Shown: piece by piece, positions 1-12,130 of the stretch | Numbering within the stretch: the stretch's first letter is position 1 | How the letters are laid out: every line of letters begins with the position of its first letter | The notes under the pieces: generated by a model | What the model was told of the DNA's origin: nothing | Database searches by the model: none | What the model saw: only the letters and a program-made list of their open reading frames with translations | DNA from: Anadara kagoshimensis | Lineage: Eukaryota > Mollusca > Bivalvia > Arcoida > Arcidae | DNA: 64,000 nt | Direction of reading: 5' to 3' | Assembly: GCA_021292105.1 (NCBI GenBank) | Contig: CM037861.1 | Coordinates: 57,643,245-57,707,244 of the forward strand | Program-made: the position numbers and the translations under genes

Positions 1-960
1 TCAATTTCCAAGGATGGTTTATCTCAGGTTGCGAATTTTTGCAAAATTAAATAAAGCACACTTTTTATGCATGGTCGATTGTCAAATCGTACCTTTGTTT
101 AACAAAAATATTTCATAAACACTTTTTACAAATAAATTTCTTCTAATGCGATTTTCTACAAACGCGTTTCCTATGATAAGGTTATCAAGCTATACGTGAA
201 CGTAGGATATAATAAATTACATTACATAAGAAAAATGGAACCTTAGTAAATCCAATTCTAACGCAGAAAACAAATTTTGAATACAATAAATATGGTTTGT
301 TATGGTGGGATGGATTTGCGTTTTCAACATTTTTTCCTCTGTTACTGGGGTGATTGGTCTGTTATTATTATTTTTGTTCAGTTCAATGTTGGTGCTTTAA
401 AAATATAACTAAAATTGAAAATTGCAAAATTTATTAGCAAAGGACCCTTTTTGCATGTGGATGGTAAAATACCATTTTAATTTGAAAATTTAAGTATGCA
501 TTTCAGCAAATGAACAGTATAGTAATGGACGGAAAACATTATTAATAACTCAAATATTATCATTGTGAAAGAAGAATGGAAAGAAATCAAAATATAAAAA
601 ATGAATGTTCTGTCAATCTGTTTCTATTCCAACGACCAAATTTACCAAAACAAAGAGATTCAGTTATGTTGTAAGTGAAAACTTTATTTATAACATAATT
701 TTATAGAGCACTAGAGGGCCGTGTATCGGAATAAAATGCCTTATCAATAGTGCTTAGACCAAAATTGTGAAGCAAAACTCTTTTCAAGGGTTTGCAAAAA
801 TATCCAAAGGACCAAAATATATTTAACCAAAAGCTAAGGGAATACTTTGTATGAGAGAGTATACCTTAGGCATTTTTATGATTTTCTTATCTTAACTAGC
901 TGCAAATTTTGAAAATAGTATACTTCTGAAAATACGCAAGTATTGCCTATGGCGTTTGTG
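1..960. other. AT-rich stretch without a recognisable gene
   Basis: I see no coding potential beyond short random open frames. A segment near 740-775, including 'gaccaaaattgtg', recurs in similar form near 46685-46705, so at least part of this stretch is dispersed repeat. Confidence 0.5.
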
Positions 961-1110
961 ATATTCTCGGGGTGCTTAGTTTAACGTGCTAGCTCACCAA
1001 GACAGTACGCTGCAGACAAGTGTAGAACTCAAAGAAGTCTGAGCGGAATTTGAACTCGGTGAGAGACCCTTGATTTATAGACTGACTCCTTATCCATTAG
1101 GCCACAAATA
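960..1110 (-). repeat. tRNA-derived SINE fragment
   Basis: Read on the minus strand, positions 1105-1088 give GTGGCCTAATGGATAAGG, a good RNA polymerase III A-box context resembling the 5' half of tRNA-Arg. Positions 1057-1043 give GAGTTCAAATTCCGC, a near-consensus B box. The sequence that follows (1040 down to 960) ends in a GCACGTTAAAC-type tail typical of molluscan SINEs. The anticodon arm does not fold convincingly, so I call it a SINE rather than a tRNA gene. Boundaries are approximate. Confidence 0.6.
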
Positions 1111-1819
1111 GTATACTGTATGTAACGAAATGACCCAAAAGCAAGTGACCAAGCAGCTTATATTTATCTTCTACTGAAAGAAAATAAAATGAATTACTTC
1201 TTTGATGCTTGAAGAATAATTGATATAGGAATTATTTTTGTAAGTTATGAATATTTATCAATATCTGAACATTGAAACATGCAATGATGAAGCAATAGTG
1301 TAAATCCCCCTTAAGAAAGAATAAAATAAAAAATATTTCTGTTAAAAGTTTGAAGTCAACGATATTCAAAGGAAACGAATATCTTGTTTAATACTTCACA
1401 TGATAATACATAAAGACTACAGATTGCTACCCAAACGATGGATGATAAATCACGGATTCCTTCATTAAAATGCAAATTAAAATGTTTGAATACGGTGCAT
1501 GTGAGGATTTTAAGAAGAATGATTTTTATCAATAACACGATTTATACAAATTTGATGACACTATTATTGATTGTAACTATAGGAAAATTTAATTAAAACG
1601 ACTGTTTTACATTTTATGGATTATTACAGTAGTTAAATTATAATACAATATGTTGCATTTATACCTTGCTTCATTTCCGCGTAATGTTATTTCGGTAAAA
1701 ATTGCCATTGTTAGTCGAGTGTAGTTATAAAGTTTTACCCAACTATACTTATAATGACACTTTTAATGACATCATAAAAACATCCATTCCAAACATGTGC
1801 AAACACAACCCATAATGTG

Positions 1820-2130
1820 AAAACCATGTCAAAATCACAATCCCAAGAAAAAACTTTGAAACTGACAGAACACGTGAACTTCCACCAGGGAAATGGGGTC
1901 GGATGCATATTTATCACATACCCATTTAATCTTACTATAGTAATACACTGTTTTTTCCAGCTATGTGATATGGAAGTCTGTATCACACGCGTGTGTGATA
2001 CAACATTCCGTATCACCATAGTAGCCGGAACTCCTTTTAGGGAAATTCCCTTTTCCGACAACAATAATATGACGTCATTATGTGATACGTAATGACAAAA
2101 ATAATATGACGTCAATATGTGATACATACG
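1820..2130. repeat. Dispersed-repeat head plus repeated TGTGATAC palindromes
   Basis: Positions 1826-1880 match the dispersed family seen at 9080 and 44040 ('aaatcacaatcccaa', 'aaactttgaaactgac'). Just downstream lies an inverted repeat with 9-bp arms, GTATCACAC and GTGTGATAC, around a 4-bp spacer (about 1979-2000). TGTGATAC recurs near 2080 and 2120, next to two copies of 'aataatatgacgtca'. No gene is supported here: the open frames on both strands are short and overlap each other. Confidence 0.45.
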
Positions 2131-2979
2131 TCATGTTAAGTTGGGAGAATTTACTCGAGTTGGGAGAATCGCGGACGATAATGAGCACTGCTTCTATTAA
2201 CAATAGATTTCGAATGTTTATAAATAATTTTAATAGATGTTTCAAGTAAAGGTAGTTGTGGAGAAAACAAAGGTCTAATATGTAATTGTCTTCTATCAGA
2301 ACAAAAAACTGTATACAATGATCTTAGATTCGCTTTACGCCAAGTTCTGGCAAATTTCACCCTTTAAGATAACAAAATAACTTGATGCTGAATAACAGAT
2401 ATTGACAATAGGCCATAAACCATGAAATTGAAACAACAAACAAAAGACTATTATTATAAAATGCAAAATTAGGTCGAAAAAATAAAGGAATAAAAATAAC
2501 TTGTGACGAGCACCAGTCCCAAATGGCTAATTGATACCAGTGGTGTTGGTATAGTACCTGATATAAAACTATTTTTATTTTACTTTGATATTGTTACATT
2601 TCAAAATAACAACCGCTAAAAACAAACGATTTTTTTATTGACGACCAAATTGGACTTGACTTATTTATGATTTTTTTCGAAGTTGCATAATAACTAGTAT
2701 TGGCAAAATATCAATGTGAAATAATGGGTTAAGCATGAAAACCTTTTTATAGACGATATGCCAAAATGGTCGTCCCCTTAATTTGAGCACCATATTGAAC
2801 AAATTCTTGAAAAATGAAAGTATCAAAATGAAAATGAATGTAAAGACAATTATTCATTTAATGGAGTACAATTGAAAAGTATCACGATTTAACTTTTGCT
2901 AAAAGATCATAATACAGAATTTAACGACCATTTTGAATAGCCACAATAATGAGAAAGCAAAAGGAAACACAGTAAGCCA

Positions 2980-3220
2980 TGAATCACAATTCAGAAGGAA
3001 AGTAGAAATGTTCAAACTGACAAATTAGGTTATACATATGATTTGCAACCCGGGAGGTGAGGCCGGGTGCTTTAGGAGTGTAAGACCTCCTGTTAAGCTA
3101 GTAACAGTGTAATACAAATTCAGTGCAAGGAACATGTAACTATGATACGTCAAATATGTTCAGGACAATCCTGGACACAGAGACACTATCTATCAAATTA
3201 ACATATGTATATAGGTCATC
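2980..3220 (+). repeat. Copy of the window's dominant dispersed repeat family
   Basis: This copy carries the family's ordered landmarks: 'caaactgacaaattaggt', 'gaggccgggtgctt', 'cctgttaagctagtaac' and 'cgtcaaatatgttcaggac'. Other copies or fragments lie at about 1826, 5850, 8830 (minus), 9080, 11110, 35240, 39060, 40680 (minus), 41060-41400, 43660 and 44040. No coding capacity was found. The element type is unknown to me. Confidence 0.6.
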
Positions 3221-3348
3221 TTTTACATTCAAAGGATCAACCCCACTAATACAAATCATAAAACAAGATATTAAAACATATACAGTTTATTTACATTTAA
3301 TACTATTAAATATATTGACATTCAATAGTATAATATCTTTGTTTTCAT

Positions 3349-3480
3349 ATTTGTCAAAAGTTTGAAGGTAGCTGAACTTCATTTCTTTAATATTACGGTA
3401 TACAATGCATAATCCTCTATATATTGTATACCGTAATATTAAAGAAATGAAGTTCAGCTACCTTCAAACTTTTGACAAAT
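3349..3480. repeat. Perfect 58-bp inverted repeat (hairpin element)
   Basis: The left arm 3349-3406 and right arm 3423-3480 are exact reverse complements over 58 bp, separated by a 16-base loop at 3407-3422. The absence of any mismatch implies recent origin or ongoing gene conversion. It could be a foldback MITE or a replication-slippage palindrome. No target-site duplication is obvious. Confidence 0.9.
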
Positions 3481-3991
3481 TTTAAAATAGTTAGGAAACT
3501 CGGTTTTTGTGTCTGAAATGTTATTTTTAGCTATAATACAATGGCTGATAAATATAAGTCATGCCATCTTAAGTATGGTGTCATAATATGCTATAATAAC
3601 CGCATGATGTCACCTACGAAGGAAACATGTGTGATAGAACACATGTGTAATATGATTTTATTGGGCCTTATTGTATGGATTTTGCGGAATGATTATACAA
3701 AATAAACATGCATTATATCTTATATATTATGTATATATACCATAAAACATATACAGTCACGGACAAAACCCTATCATTAATTTAGCAGATTAATTGTTGT
3801 AAAATAATGAAACATGTACAAACATTTACTATAGTAAATAATTCATGATACTTGTAACCTAGAGGATATGAATAATAACAGGTCTTGTTTTGTTCACATC
3901 ACAATATAACGATTTGTCGCAAAGCGGACCGTCGTGATATCGTTATGGTAACAAGACTGGTGTTATATTTTTTAAATACATATACAACATA

Positions 3992-5297
3992 CGAGGGTCG
4001 TTCAAAAAGTATTGTCCCTTCCTGTAAACCGTAAATAAAACACCGTAATTTATTATATTGTCACTTGTCACGAGTTCATTCCCAAACACGTGGAACATTT
4101 TTAGATTATATATGCAAAAGAATTAGTTTTTTCTTGCCATATTTTCATCATAACACTCGTTACACTGCTTGGAAAATGACAGACATGACAGGTAAAAACA
4201 TTATTTAAATGAGAAGCTTCATGAAAGCCTGTGCAAAACTCGTTAAATCGCCCAAACAAACATTCATTGAAATGCAAGATGTTTTTGGTGAGCGAAAGCT
4301 GTCATATAGGTCCATCTCGCGCTAGATACGTAAATTTAAAAATGGTGTTAACGACATTTCTGATAAGGCCCGTTCTGGAGGACCAAAAACAGCATGCACC
4401 AAAGAAAACATTACAGAAATTCAAAAACTGGTCAATAGGGATGGAAGGTTGACTGTTAAACAGATAGCTGAAGTCGTTGGTTTATCAATGGGGCCGTAAT
4501 TTCATTCTCAGAAAAAAACTAGTCATGAGAAAGATTTGTGCTAGATGGATCCCTCATTTGTTGTCAAAAGAGCAAAAGCTAACACGGGTCAAAATGGCTA
4601 AAATCTGCTGAAAATATATGGTAATTGTAACAGCAGGCGTCTGGCTGATATAGTTACAGGTGACGAAACATGGGTATATTACTTTTAACCACATAGAAAG
4701 ATAAATAATAAAATATGGCTAAACAGAAAAGGAAAACGACCTGAAATTGCAAGGCGCACTCAACGCACAAAGAAAGTTCTTTATGCTATATTTTTCAATA
4801 GTAACGACATAGTTGCCCAAATTTCCATCCTTAAAGGCCAGGGTATCACGGAAAACATTTATAAAAATAAAATTCTTAAGAAAATAAAAAAAAATTATGA
4901 AAAGAAAAGACCAAAGTAAGGTATTCGTGGTATTCGATTACTCCATGACAATGCTCCTGCTCACAAATTTAAGTTGGTGACTGAATTTTTGTACAAGGAA
5001 CGTGTTGTTGTTTTACCTCATCCACCTTATTCACCTGATCTTTCACCGTGTGAATCTCTTTCCTAAACTTAAGAAACACCTTTATGGTCGTCGATACAGA
5101 TCTCGTTCATCGCTAGGTTCAGCAATTCATCAGTTTCTCAATGGTATTTCCAAAAAAGAATATGCAAATGTATTTAGAAAATGGATCCAGCGTTTTAAAA
5201 AGTGATTATTTTGAAGGAATGAAAATAAAATATCATAAATAAAACGTCTTAATTTGTGTTTTTATTATGAAGGACAAGACTTTTTGAACGGCCCTCG
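3992..5297 (+). mobile_element. mariner (Tc1/mariner) DNA transposon, 1306 bp
   Basis: Terminal inverted repeats of about 26 bp, with two mismatches, begin CGAGGGTCGTTCAAAAAGT on the left and, read inward, CGAGGGCCGTTCAAAAAGT on the right. They are flanked by TA on both sides (3990-3991 and 5298-5299), the expected target duplication for this superfamily. The 1.3-kb length is typical of a full-length mariner. The internal transposase frame is badly damaged, so the copy is not autonomous, although the termini look usable in trans. Confidence 0.93.
4200..5205 (+). pseudogene. mariner transposase pseudogene
   Basis: In its intact form this would be the DNA-cutting and joining enzyme of the surrounding mariner. 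Piecewise translation shows an N-terminal helix-turn-helix region ('KACAKLVKSPKQTF', 'SDKARSGGPKTACTKENI'). It then shows the catalytic block TGDETWVYYF, with the first Asp at about 4662, and LLHDNAPAHKF, with the second Asp at about 4947. The third block is PHPPYSPDLSPCE near 5020-5053, followed after a frame change by FPKLKKHLYGRRY. Multiple in-frame stops and at least three frame changes separate these blocks. The third catalytic residue falls exactly at one frame break, where a D34D ending would be expected for mariners. Inactive. Confidence 0.93.
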
Positions 5298-5299
5298 TA

Positions 5300-5850
5300 T
5301 TTTTATATAGACCGTGTACAGTCTATAAATAAGGATCACTAAATACATGTTTATGCAACTAATAGCATTTCAAAGTATCTTCCCTTACTTTAAAACAAGA
5401 TATTTTGTACAATAAAAGCAGTGTATTTCTGGAAGATTAAATATTGAAGGGAATAATTAAGATTGTTATATGTAAGAAAAATATATATTAGATAAAACAA
5501 TAAAAAAACCATTCTGTTGGTAAATTCAAGACATCATTGTGATGAGTGTCAATTATAACATATGTGACATATATAAATGTCTTCGTAATACTCAAACGTA
5601 CTACTTTCCTTCAAGTGAAAAATCTCTAATTGCAATTAAGAAATAACATGACAGTTACAAATAAGACATATTTCTTAGAATTATTTATGTTCACGTGTTT
5701 AACACGGGGAAAATTCACATTTTGTAATGGGCAGATCTGTTTTACATTTGACAGAAAAGCAGGAATATATTAAAATCAAACACAAACATACCGAGTCATG
5801 TCCAATCTACAATCATAAAGCAGTGTAAAACTGATAATAAGTATTATTAA
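5300..5850. other. No gene recognised
   Basis: AT-rich sequence between the mariner and a fragment of the dispersed family. I see no conserved motif. Confidence 0.4.
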
Positions 5851-5970
5851 GTTAAAAACTTGAACTTTCTCGAAGAGAGTTGGATCTGGTGCTCTGGAAG
5901 GGTAGGCGCTTCCTATGTAGCAACTTGTCGCTCGCCAAGTGTGTAATCAACATATAAAATATGTAACTAT
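5850..5970 (+). repeat. Fragment of the dispersed repeat family
   Basis: It contains 'ttggatctggtgctctgga', 'agggtaggcgcttcct' and 'tatgggacgt', aligned in the same order as the copies at 2980 and 41290. The reverse-strand open frame over it is a shadow. Confidence 0.55.
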
Positions 5971-6169
5971 GGGACGTAAAATTAATCAAGGGTAATTTTG
6001 ATTGCATTATACTTATCAACAATAGTGTGATGGCGGCAATAAACATTTTTGGGATACCTAATAAGCCTATGCTTGCAATATCCATGTGTCAACAGTATAC
6101 ACAGCCAAATTTTGAATAAAATAAATGAAATAAACGTAAATTTCGCATAACATTTCCATGTGAATTTCA

Positions 6170-8088
6170 TGTGAAAAAAATTAAATTCTAAAAAAATGTA
6201 AAAATCTGAAATCTATATACAAGATATTAATTTATAACAAAAGTTTATGCTTGGTGTTATTTTTTTCAATTTGCAAACAAAGTTTTTTCTTTTGCATTAC
6301 ATATGAATAGTAGTTCATGTGAAATTTACGTGTAATTCATATGAAAATCACGTGAATTTAAAATGAAAATTTAGCTGTGCATGTGTAAGGAGATTGCTTT
6401 GTTGTACAAAGGTCTACCATACCTATATACATTTGTGTATAAGCTAAGAGAACTGAGTTATAATCGGAACGTAAATAACAGACAAGTTTAGGATAACACT
6501 ACTAAGATAAACGGATTTAATCTATAACACTAAATCTTAATATTTTACTAATTAAATTGGCCAAAACAGAGAGAAATCAATTTATTTTGTCTACATATTT
6601 ATCTAGACGACTAAACTGGCGTCAGACGTTGTAGTAAATTTGACAGATTTCACGCATATAGGAACTCTATTTGAAACATTTAAGAAACAATAGTTCAAAT
6701 GATAATGAAACAGTTATAACGGCATTTTGGTGTTTAAACAGTGAGACACTAAGTCGGACGTTTGATGCGAGTCAAAGGCGTTTTGTAGATAGTGTAGAGT
6801 TAAGGTTTGTTTCAATTACCCTACCAATTAGTTTTTTTGAACATTTTTATGCAAAAAATAAATTTTTAAAAAAACATGTTTCTGATAACTTTAATTATTG
6901 ATCCTGTGGATATTTAACACTAATTTGTTGTATATATGTAATTCATTATCTATAACTACATAAATAGTCATTTATGTATCCCAAACCTATATAAATCTTT
7001 TACACTTTTTTTTGCAGAGGTGTTACAGATAACTTTAATGAGTAGTACACATATAAACCATATAAATCTTTGAATCTTTGAACATTTTTTATTTTTGAAA
7101 AATAATTTTTCTAAGAACTGTTCCAGATAGTTTCAATGAGGAATAATGGATCTCTGTCCTGTGGATATTATGCCTAAAGTATATATGTAATGCATATTTT
7201 ATAACTGTATAAAGTGGTTTACGGGCTGTTGTCATTTACAATCACTTTAAGTCAGTAATGACTGGGAGATATAGATAAAAAATACAAAATAAATCCATAT
7301 TTGCTTTCCATTTAACAACTTTTAATGTGATATTCGATATTCATATGTATATATCATTTTGAAATCACGACAATACAACGACAGTAACTGTACAACTACG
7401 AACTCTGAAGTCTACAGAAAAAGTAGAAAGGTATGTGGAAAGCTGTGAGCATTTTGTTGAATTCTAGTTAATACAAATGATCATATTTGTTATATATTCG
7501 AACATAACAATTATTTTTAACGTTAAAAATGTATCTGATTGAGGTTTTACATTTGCGTTTTATTTAAAGCGCTAAATTCATCTTACTTTTTGTGAAATTC
7601 ATCATTTACATGTATTCACATATAGAATAATACATGGTAAAATTCATATCATATGCCATATCTGACCGAGACCTACATATCAGACCGAAATTACTGACAT
7701 TGTCGAGAATATCAATATGACAAAATTCAACTTGGTGGCAATTAGACTAAATTCATTCCTCAAAATAATTCCATTCGCATAACTTGTTCCTCCTCGGGCG
7801 GCCTTTATAAGCCGTAGGGATGCCATAGAAGGATTTTCTAACTGATAAAGTGATTAGATCTAATTGTTCTGAGTAGCCGTTCTGATATCGATATCGACCG
7901 GTCACGTGCGGTCGGTGATATGGATGACGTCATTTTAGCCGTATCTGAGCATTCAGAAACTACGTACATAATACTAAGTATATGATATACAGGTGTAAAA
8001 CAATTATTGTTATTAGTATTATAACTATTGTAAAAAATGGTTCAAATGTCATGTATTGTTAAAAATTAATATGCTGAAACTTGAACAT
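6170..8088. other. Non-coding, with a diverged tandem duplication
   Basis: A segment at about 6885-6965 recurs at 7125-7215: 'cctgtggatatt' followed by 'tatatatgtaat' and 'tataactacataaa/tataactgtataaa'. This makes a loose ~240-bp duplication. Near 7885-7930 lies a GC-richer patch with nested palindromes (ATCGATATCGA and CGGTCACGTGCGG) and a CACGTG E-box. I found no adjoining gene. Confidence 0.4.
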
Positions 8089-8352
8089 CAATGTTTCTTT
8101 CCCTTAATGTTCTATAATAGACACGCCAATACACATACGTACACGATACGAAAAGGACGGATTTATCATTTACGAGTCTTATTGAATTAATTTAACTGTA
8201 TAAATTTGTTTTTTCGAAAAGGTCGAAGTTATTTCTCAGTGTTAATCTATATTTCACGCAAAACAGTACAAGACAGAAAATTGGAAAAAAGACATTATAT
8301 GTACAGTACAGACCTGTCGAAAATTTATCACTAAGCTGCTAACAAATTAGCT
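8089..8352 (+). repeat. Left arm of a widely spaced inverted repeat
   Basis: About 264 bp that match, at roughly 85% by eye, the reverse complement of 16491-16764. Shared landmarks include 'ggatttatcatttacgagtc', 'ttattgaattaattt' and 'gctgctaacaaatta'. The two arms face each other across 8.1 kb. They may be the ends of one large element or two independent insertions of the same repeat. Confidence 0.8.
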
Positions 8353-8829
8353 CATCTCAGTTCTTCGTTAGCTATATCCTTATACCTTTTTGTAGCTGCT
8401 ATCTATCGTTTGGCCACTTTTCTGTCATTCCTTAATATCTCGGCTAATTGGCGGTCGAGCTATGTTAGCTCAATGTTAAACTATTAACATGCCCGGACTG
8501 TATAATGGATATGACGGACTTTATTTTTCTTCTATAATGCTTAGAAATTCTTTCAAAATACGCATACAGATTACTGCATACAATCAATTGGTCATACTAG
8601 CTTGATGGTACTAAATGAAGCTTATGGGAATAACAATCCAGACGCAATATAATCATAAAAAAAGGTTTAATGTTTTTCAGAGTCTTTATAGATTAAAAAA
8701 ACAAAACAAAACAATCAAGCAATTTATTTCATTAGTCAGTCGTCTGAAAATCAAAATGAAATTTTATGCTGTAAAATGTACTTAAAAGTATAATTGTTTT
8801 GCATAACAGTTGATACTAAGTAATACAAT

Positions 8830-8985
8830 TTAATATGACGGTAAAACAGGAGTCAAACAGGAAATGCTTCCCCTTCCGGTGCACCCGGTCTCGCTTTCTA
8901 GTTGAAAGTTTTTAAGTTAATTTGCCAGTTTTACTTTGCTTTTGGATTGTGATTTGATATGTGTTTTTAATTATAAAACAATTAG
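8830..8985 (-). repeat. Minus-strand copy of the dispersed family
   Basis: Reverse-complement landmarks of the family occur in order: 'aaacaggaaatgcttcccc', 'ggtgcacccggtctcgc', 'taatttgccagttttac' and 'gattgtgatttg'. Confidence 0.55.
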
Positions 8986-9079
8986 GAGTGATCTTTCGGC
9001 AGTCACTATTACGAGTCAGACATGTCCTTAAATTTGCAAGTCAGAATATGGAGAATATGAAAATACGTGTTTAATATTA

Positions 9080-9510
9080 AAACAAACATACTTATCCATT
9101 TCCAAATCACAATCCCAACGCAAAGTAAAAACTTTGAAACTAACAAATTATATGAAGACATAAACATACACCAGGAAAGTTCGGCCGGGTACCACAGAAT
9201 GGTAAGCAACTGTTTAGCTTGCTACACCCGCCAAGGGTCACAAGTTAACTTAATTCTGTGATGGGATACATTTCTTGATTTTTCTGGTTTTTATTTCAAT
9301 CTACAAATACTTTGGCAATTTCCAGCATCTAGATAATTTTTGTTAATTCCTCACAGTAAGCAACTACTGTTTAGCTAGCTACACCCGCCACACGTGTTTA
9401 TTGTAATTCTATGATGGGAACAATTTCTTGATTTTTCTGGGTATTTTTTAATCTATAAATACTTTGGCAATTTCTACAATCTTAATAATTTTTGTTAATT
9501 CCACACATAA
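9080..9510 (+). repeat. Dispersed-family copy with a ~155-bp tandem duplication
   Basis: The family head at 9080-9180 ('tccatttccaaatcac', 'aaactttgaaactaac') is followed by two tandem units starting near 9203 and 9357. Each unit contains 'gtaagcaact', 'gctacacccgcca', 'atttcttgatttttctgg' and 'tactttggcaatttc'. The period is about 155 bp. It appears to be a local duplication of the family's 3' part. Confidence 0.65.
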
Positions 9511-11090
9511 GTAGAAATAAGATACAAACAATATCTCAGTATATCAGTCGTTTGTATTGGTACTTTGTCATTATCGATTTCTTTAACCATTAATCCCCTT
9601 AACTTATGTTTGTTTTGACTATGTACAAAATGTTGATGATAATAATGGTAATGTTTTTTTAATTATTTCACACTTTTTGAAGAAAGAGGGTTATTAAATC
9701 TTTAATCTTTAGAATTTCCCATTTAACTGATTTAGCACCAGGAAACTAATGTCTTATAGTACCAGATCAGCATCTTCTCACCTGCCCTAATTACCATTTA
9801 TTGAGGTATCTTCATATTGGCATATTTGACATTATTGGGAAAATCAGTAAGTATATATGTCAGTATTTGGTATTTCCCAGGTATAACAATTTCCCTGATA
9901 GTATATTTGTGTTAACAATACATTATTCTTTATATAAACCAACAGTTAAATATCTATTTGTCGACAGACAGCTGTTGTGGATCGACAATATGTTGACGGT
10001 ATATTGATATTGGCGAATGGCAACTTATTTCAGAAAGCTAGTACTTGTATGTGCTTGTAATGCCTAGTAATTTTGAAAAGCTAGTACTTGTATGTGCTTG
10101 TAATGCCAAGTCATTTTGGAAAGCTAGTACTTAGACTTTCGAGAGAACGGATAATTAGGTTTGCACCATTTGATTCGTGTATTGCTATTTCTGTCTTGTC
10201 TTTTAAGTTCAGTTGATACACATCAGTATTTTAAGTTAATAATACTTAAATAAGAATTCCACCACCTGCAATCGTTTATAAGCATTCATTTATATAAGTT
10301 TTGTTTTAAATATACAGAAAATGATATGTTTTTTAGATTTGCATTAAAGATAGGTTTGATTTAATTATTTTGTACGTCAGTAATACGTTTCATTGTAGTG
10401 ACTTTTTTAGGGTGTCATAATTCGGGTGTAAGTCCAAATATAAAGCAGGAACTGATGAATGCACCTCACATTTACATTGTCTCCAAATTTAGGATTACTA
10501 AGGATTATGAAAATATTGCAGGTCGTAGTTTGTCTATCAGAAATTACATTATCTAGTCGTTAATTATATATAATGTAATACCTATGTTGTTGAACTGGCT
10601 ATTGTCTTTTACACTTATTTATTCGCCGTTATTAATTTAGCAAGTCTTGAGTTCAGTTAAAGTTTGTATTATTGTTTTATCTTCTATCAAGTACATATAA
10701 CAAACTAAGGAAGATAATTAGAATTATGAGGGAAGTCTACATAAATGTTACATTTCAGAAGGGTGGCAATATGTACTATCAACCTGTCAGAAATGTAAAA
10801 TTTATTTTATTACACCGAATGTTTATTTTACTGATAGCTTTCGATCTAATCTATCTATTGAGAATGACTCAAATTGAGAGTCACAATTTCTAACCGTTGA
10901 ATTTTCAAAAAGTATTTATCGACTGCTAAATAATTCGTTTTGTAGATGTATAGTCGTTAGACTCTATAAAATTTTGAAAAAAGTAAATATTGCCAACCTC
11001 GGCAATAATGAAACTTGGTTAACTTTAATTTGTCGCTGTTGTCGCAGACGTCGTTCGTCGAATTTAAATAATATTAGTAACAACATAACG
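9510..11090. other. Non-coding apart from the 43-bp repeat
   Basis: AT-rich sequence. The open frames at 9801-10007 and 10672-10893 have no recognisable domains, and their compositions match the surrounding non-coding DNA. Confidence 0.4.
10034..10135. repeat. 43-bp tandem repeat, about 2.3 copies
   Basis: The landmark 'aaagctagtactt' recurs at 10035, 10078 and 10121, with 'gtatgtgcttgtaatgcc' in the first two units. Only a few substitutions separate the units. Confidence 0.75.
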
Positions 11091-11399
11091 CTTGCATAGG
11101 TACAATAAAAACAAACAAACTAATCCATGTCCAAACCACAATCCCAAAGTACAACTGATAACATTTACGATCAAAGCGCTGAAGTTTCAGGAAGGGAGAC
11201 GACTCGAACAAAAATACTGTTACACAGTCACGCGCAGAGCTATGTGACATCATAAGTACAAACTGTAACATAGCTCTTATCCAATGAAATAGCTAGATTT
11301 CTACTGAAAGTGTAATAATAACACATGCCTCACGAAGCTTTCCTAACACTCGTAATCAAATTAAACTACATACAATTAAAGTCACTTGTGATTCCAATC

Positions 11400-12130
11400 A
11401 AACTGAAATCGACATGTTTGACATATTGCTGTTGTTGATTTCACTAAAGCAAAACTTACAGGGGAAACGCCAACCCGGCCTACGCATTGATTCATTAAAC
11501 AAGTTTGCACGCGCAGAAGGGGTGAAAAAAATGGCCAAAAACGGCATACACGCGAGGCGTGGAAATAATGAAATATTTGTCTTACCGACTGTTATTACTG
11601 AAACACATGGCATTTTATTAAAATTTCTGGATAATTGTAATTGATTAAAGGGAGATTTGCTCAAATTTGGTGGCAATTTTACCATTTAAATACCGATTGA
11701 ATGTGAGACACTGGCCTAAAATCGAAAATTATTTTTTTGAAAAATGTGATCTCTTTCAATCATTTGCTCATGCACCAAAGATGTTTTAATATGAATGGAA
11801 AGAACTTTTTCCCGTGTTTATTTTGATGTATAATTCGACTGTTAAATTTTCTGGTACAAAAAACGTACAAGTTTTAAAGTCGAAAAAATCGATGAAAATG
11901 TCGGATATGTGATCATGGGTCGGTCCCTTTTCCGGCTCATTTGACCCATAAATAATGCAACGACAGCTTCCTCATGGTACACCATGTGTAAATTTGATAA
12001 TACAGAGACGCTGTTTGGATTTATTTGCTGAAATAAAGTAAGTTTTACCATTTATATAGGGATTTTCTTCACACTTCAAGCCGATTTTGCCGGAATTTTG
12101 GGTCTACTTTCAGGCAGCCATCTTAGAAAA
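11400..12130 (+). repeat. Diverged outlier of the ~390-400-bp repeat, plus an unrecognised GC-richer patch
   Basis: The landmark 'ggtacaaaaaacgtacaag' (about 11855-11873) and a segment near 11670-11700 ('ttttaccatttaaatacc', 'tgaatgtga') match the tandem units at 15.0-16.2 kb. Positions 11440-11560 are less AT-rich and open on both strands, but neither reading resembles a known protein. The two open frames are mutual shadows. Confidence 0.45.

Noticed and set aside
1040-1110. Functional tRNA gene
   Set aside because: The A and B boxes are present, but the anticodon and acceptor arms do not pair and a SINE-like tail follows.
11398-11685. Overlapping 76- and 95-codon frames on opposite strands
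   Set aside because: Each is the shadow of the other, neither shows a recognisable domain, and the segment is adjacent to repeat sequence.
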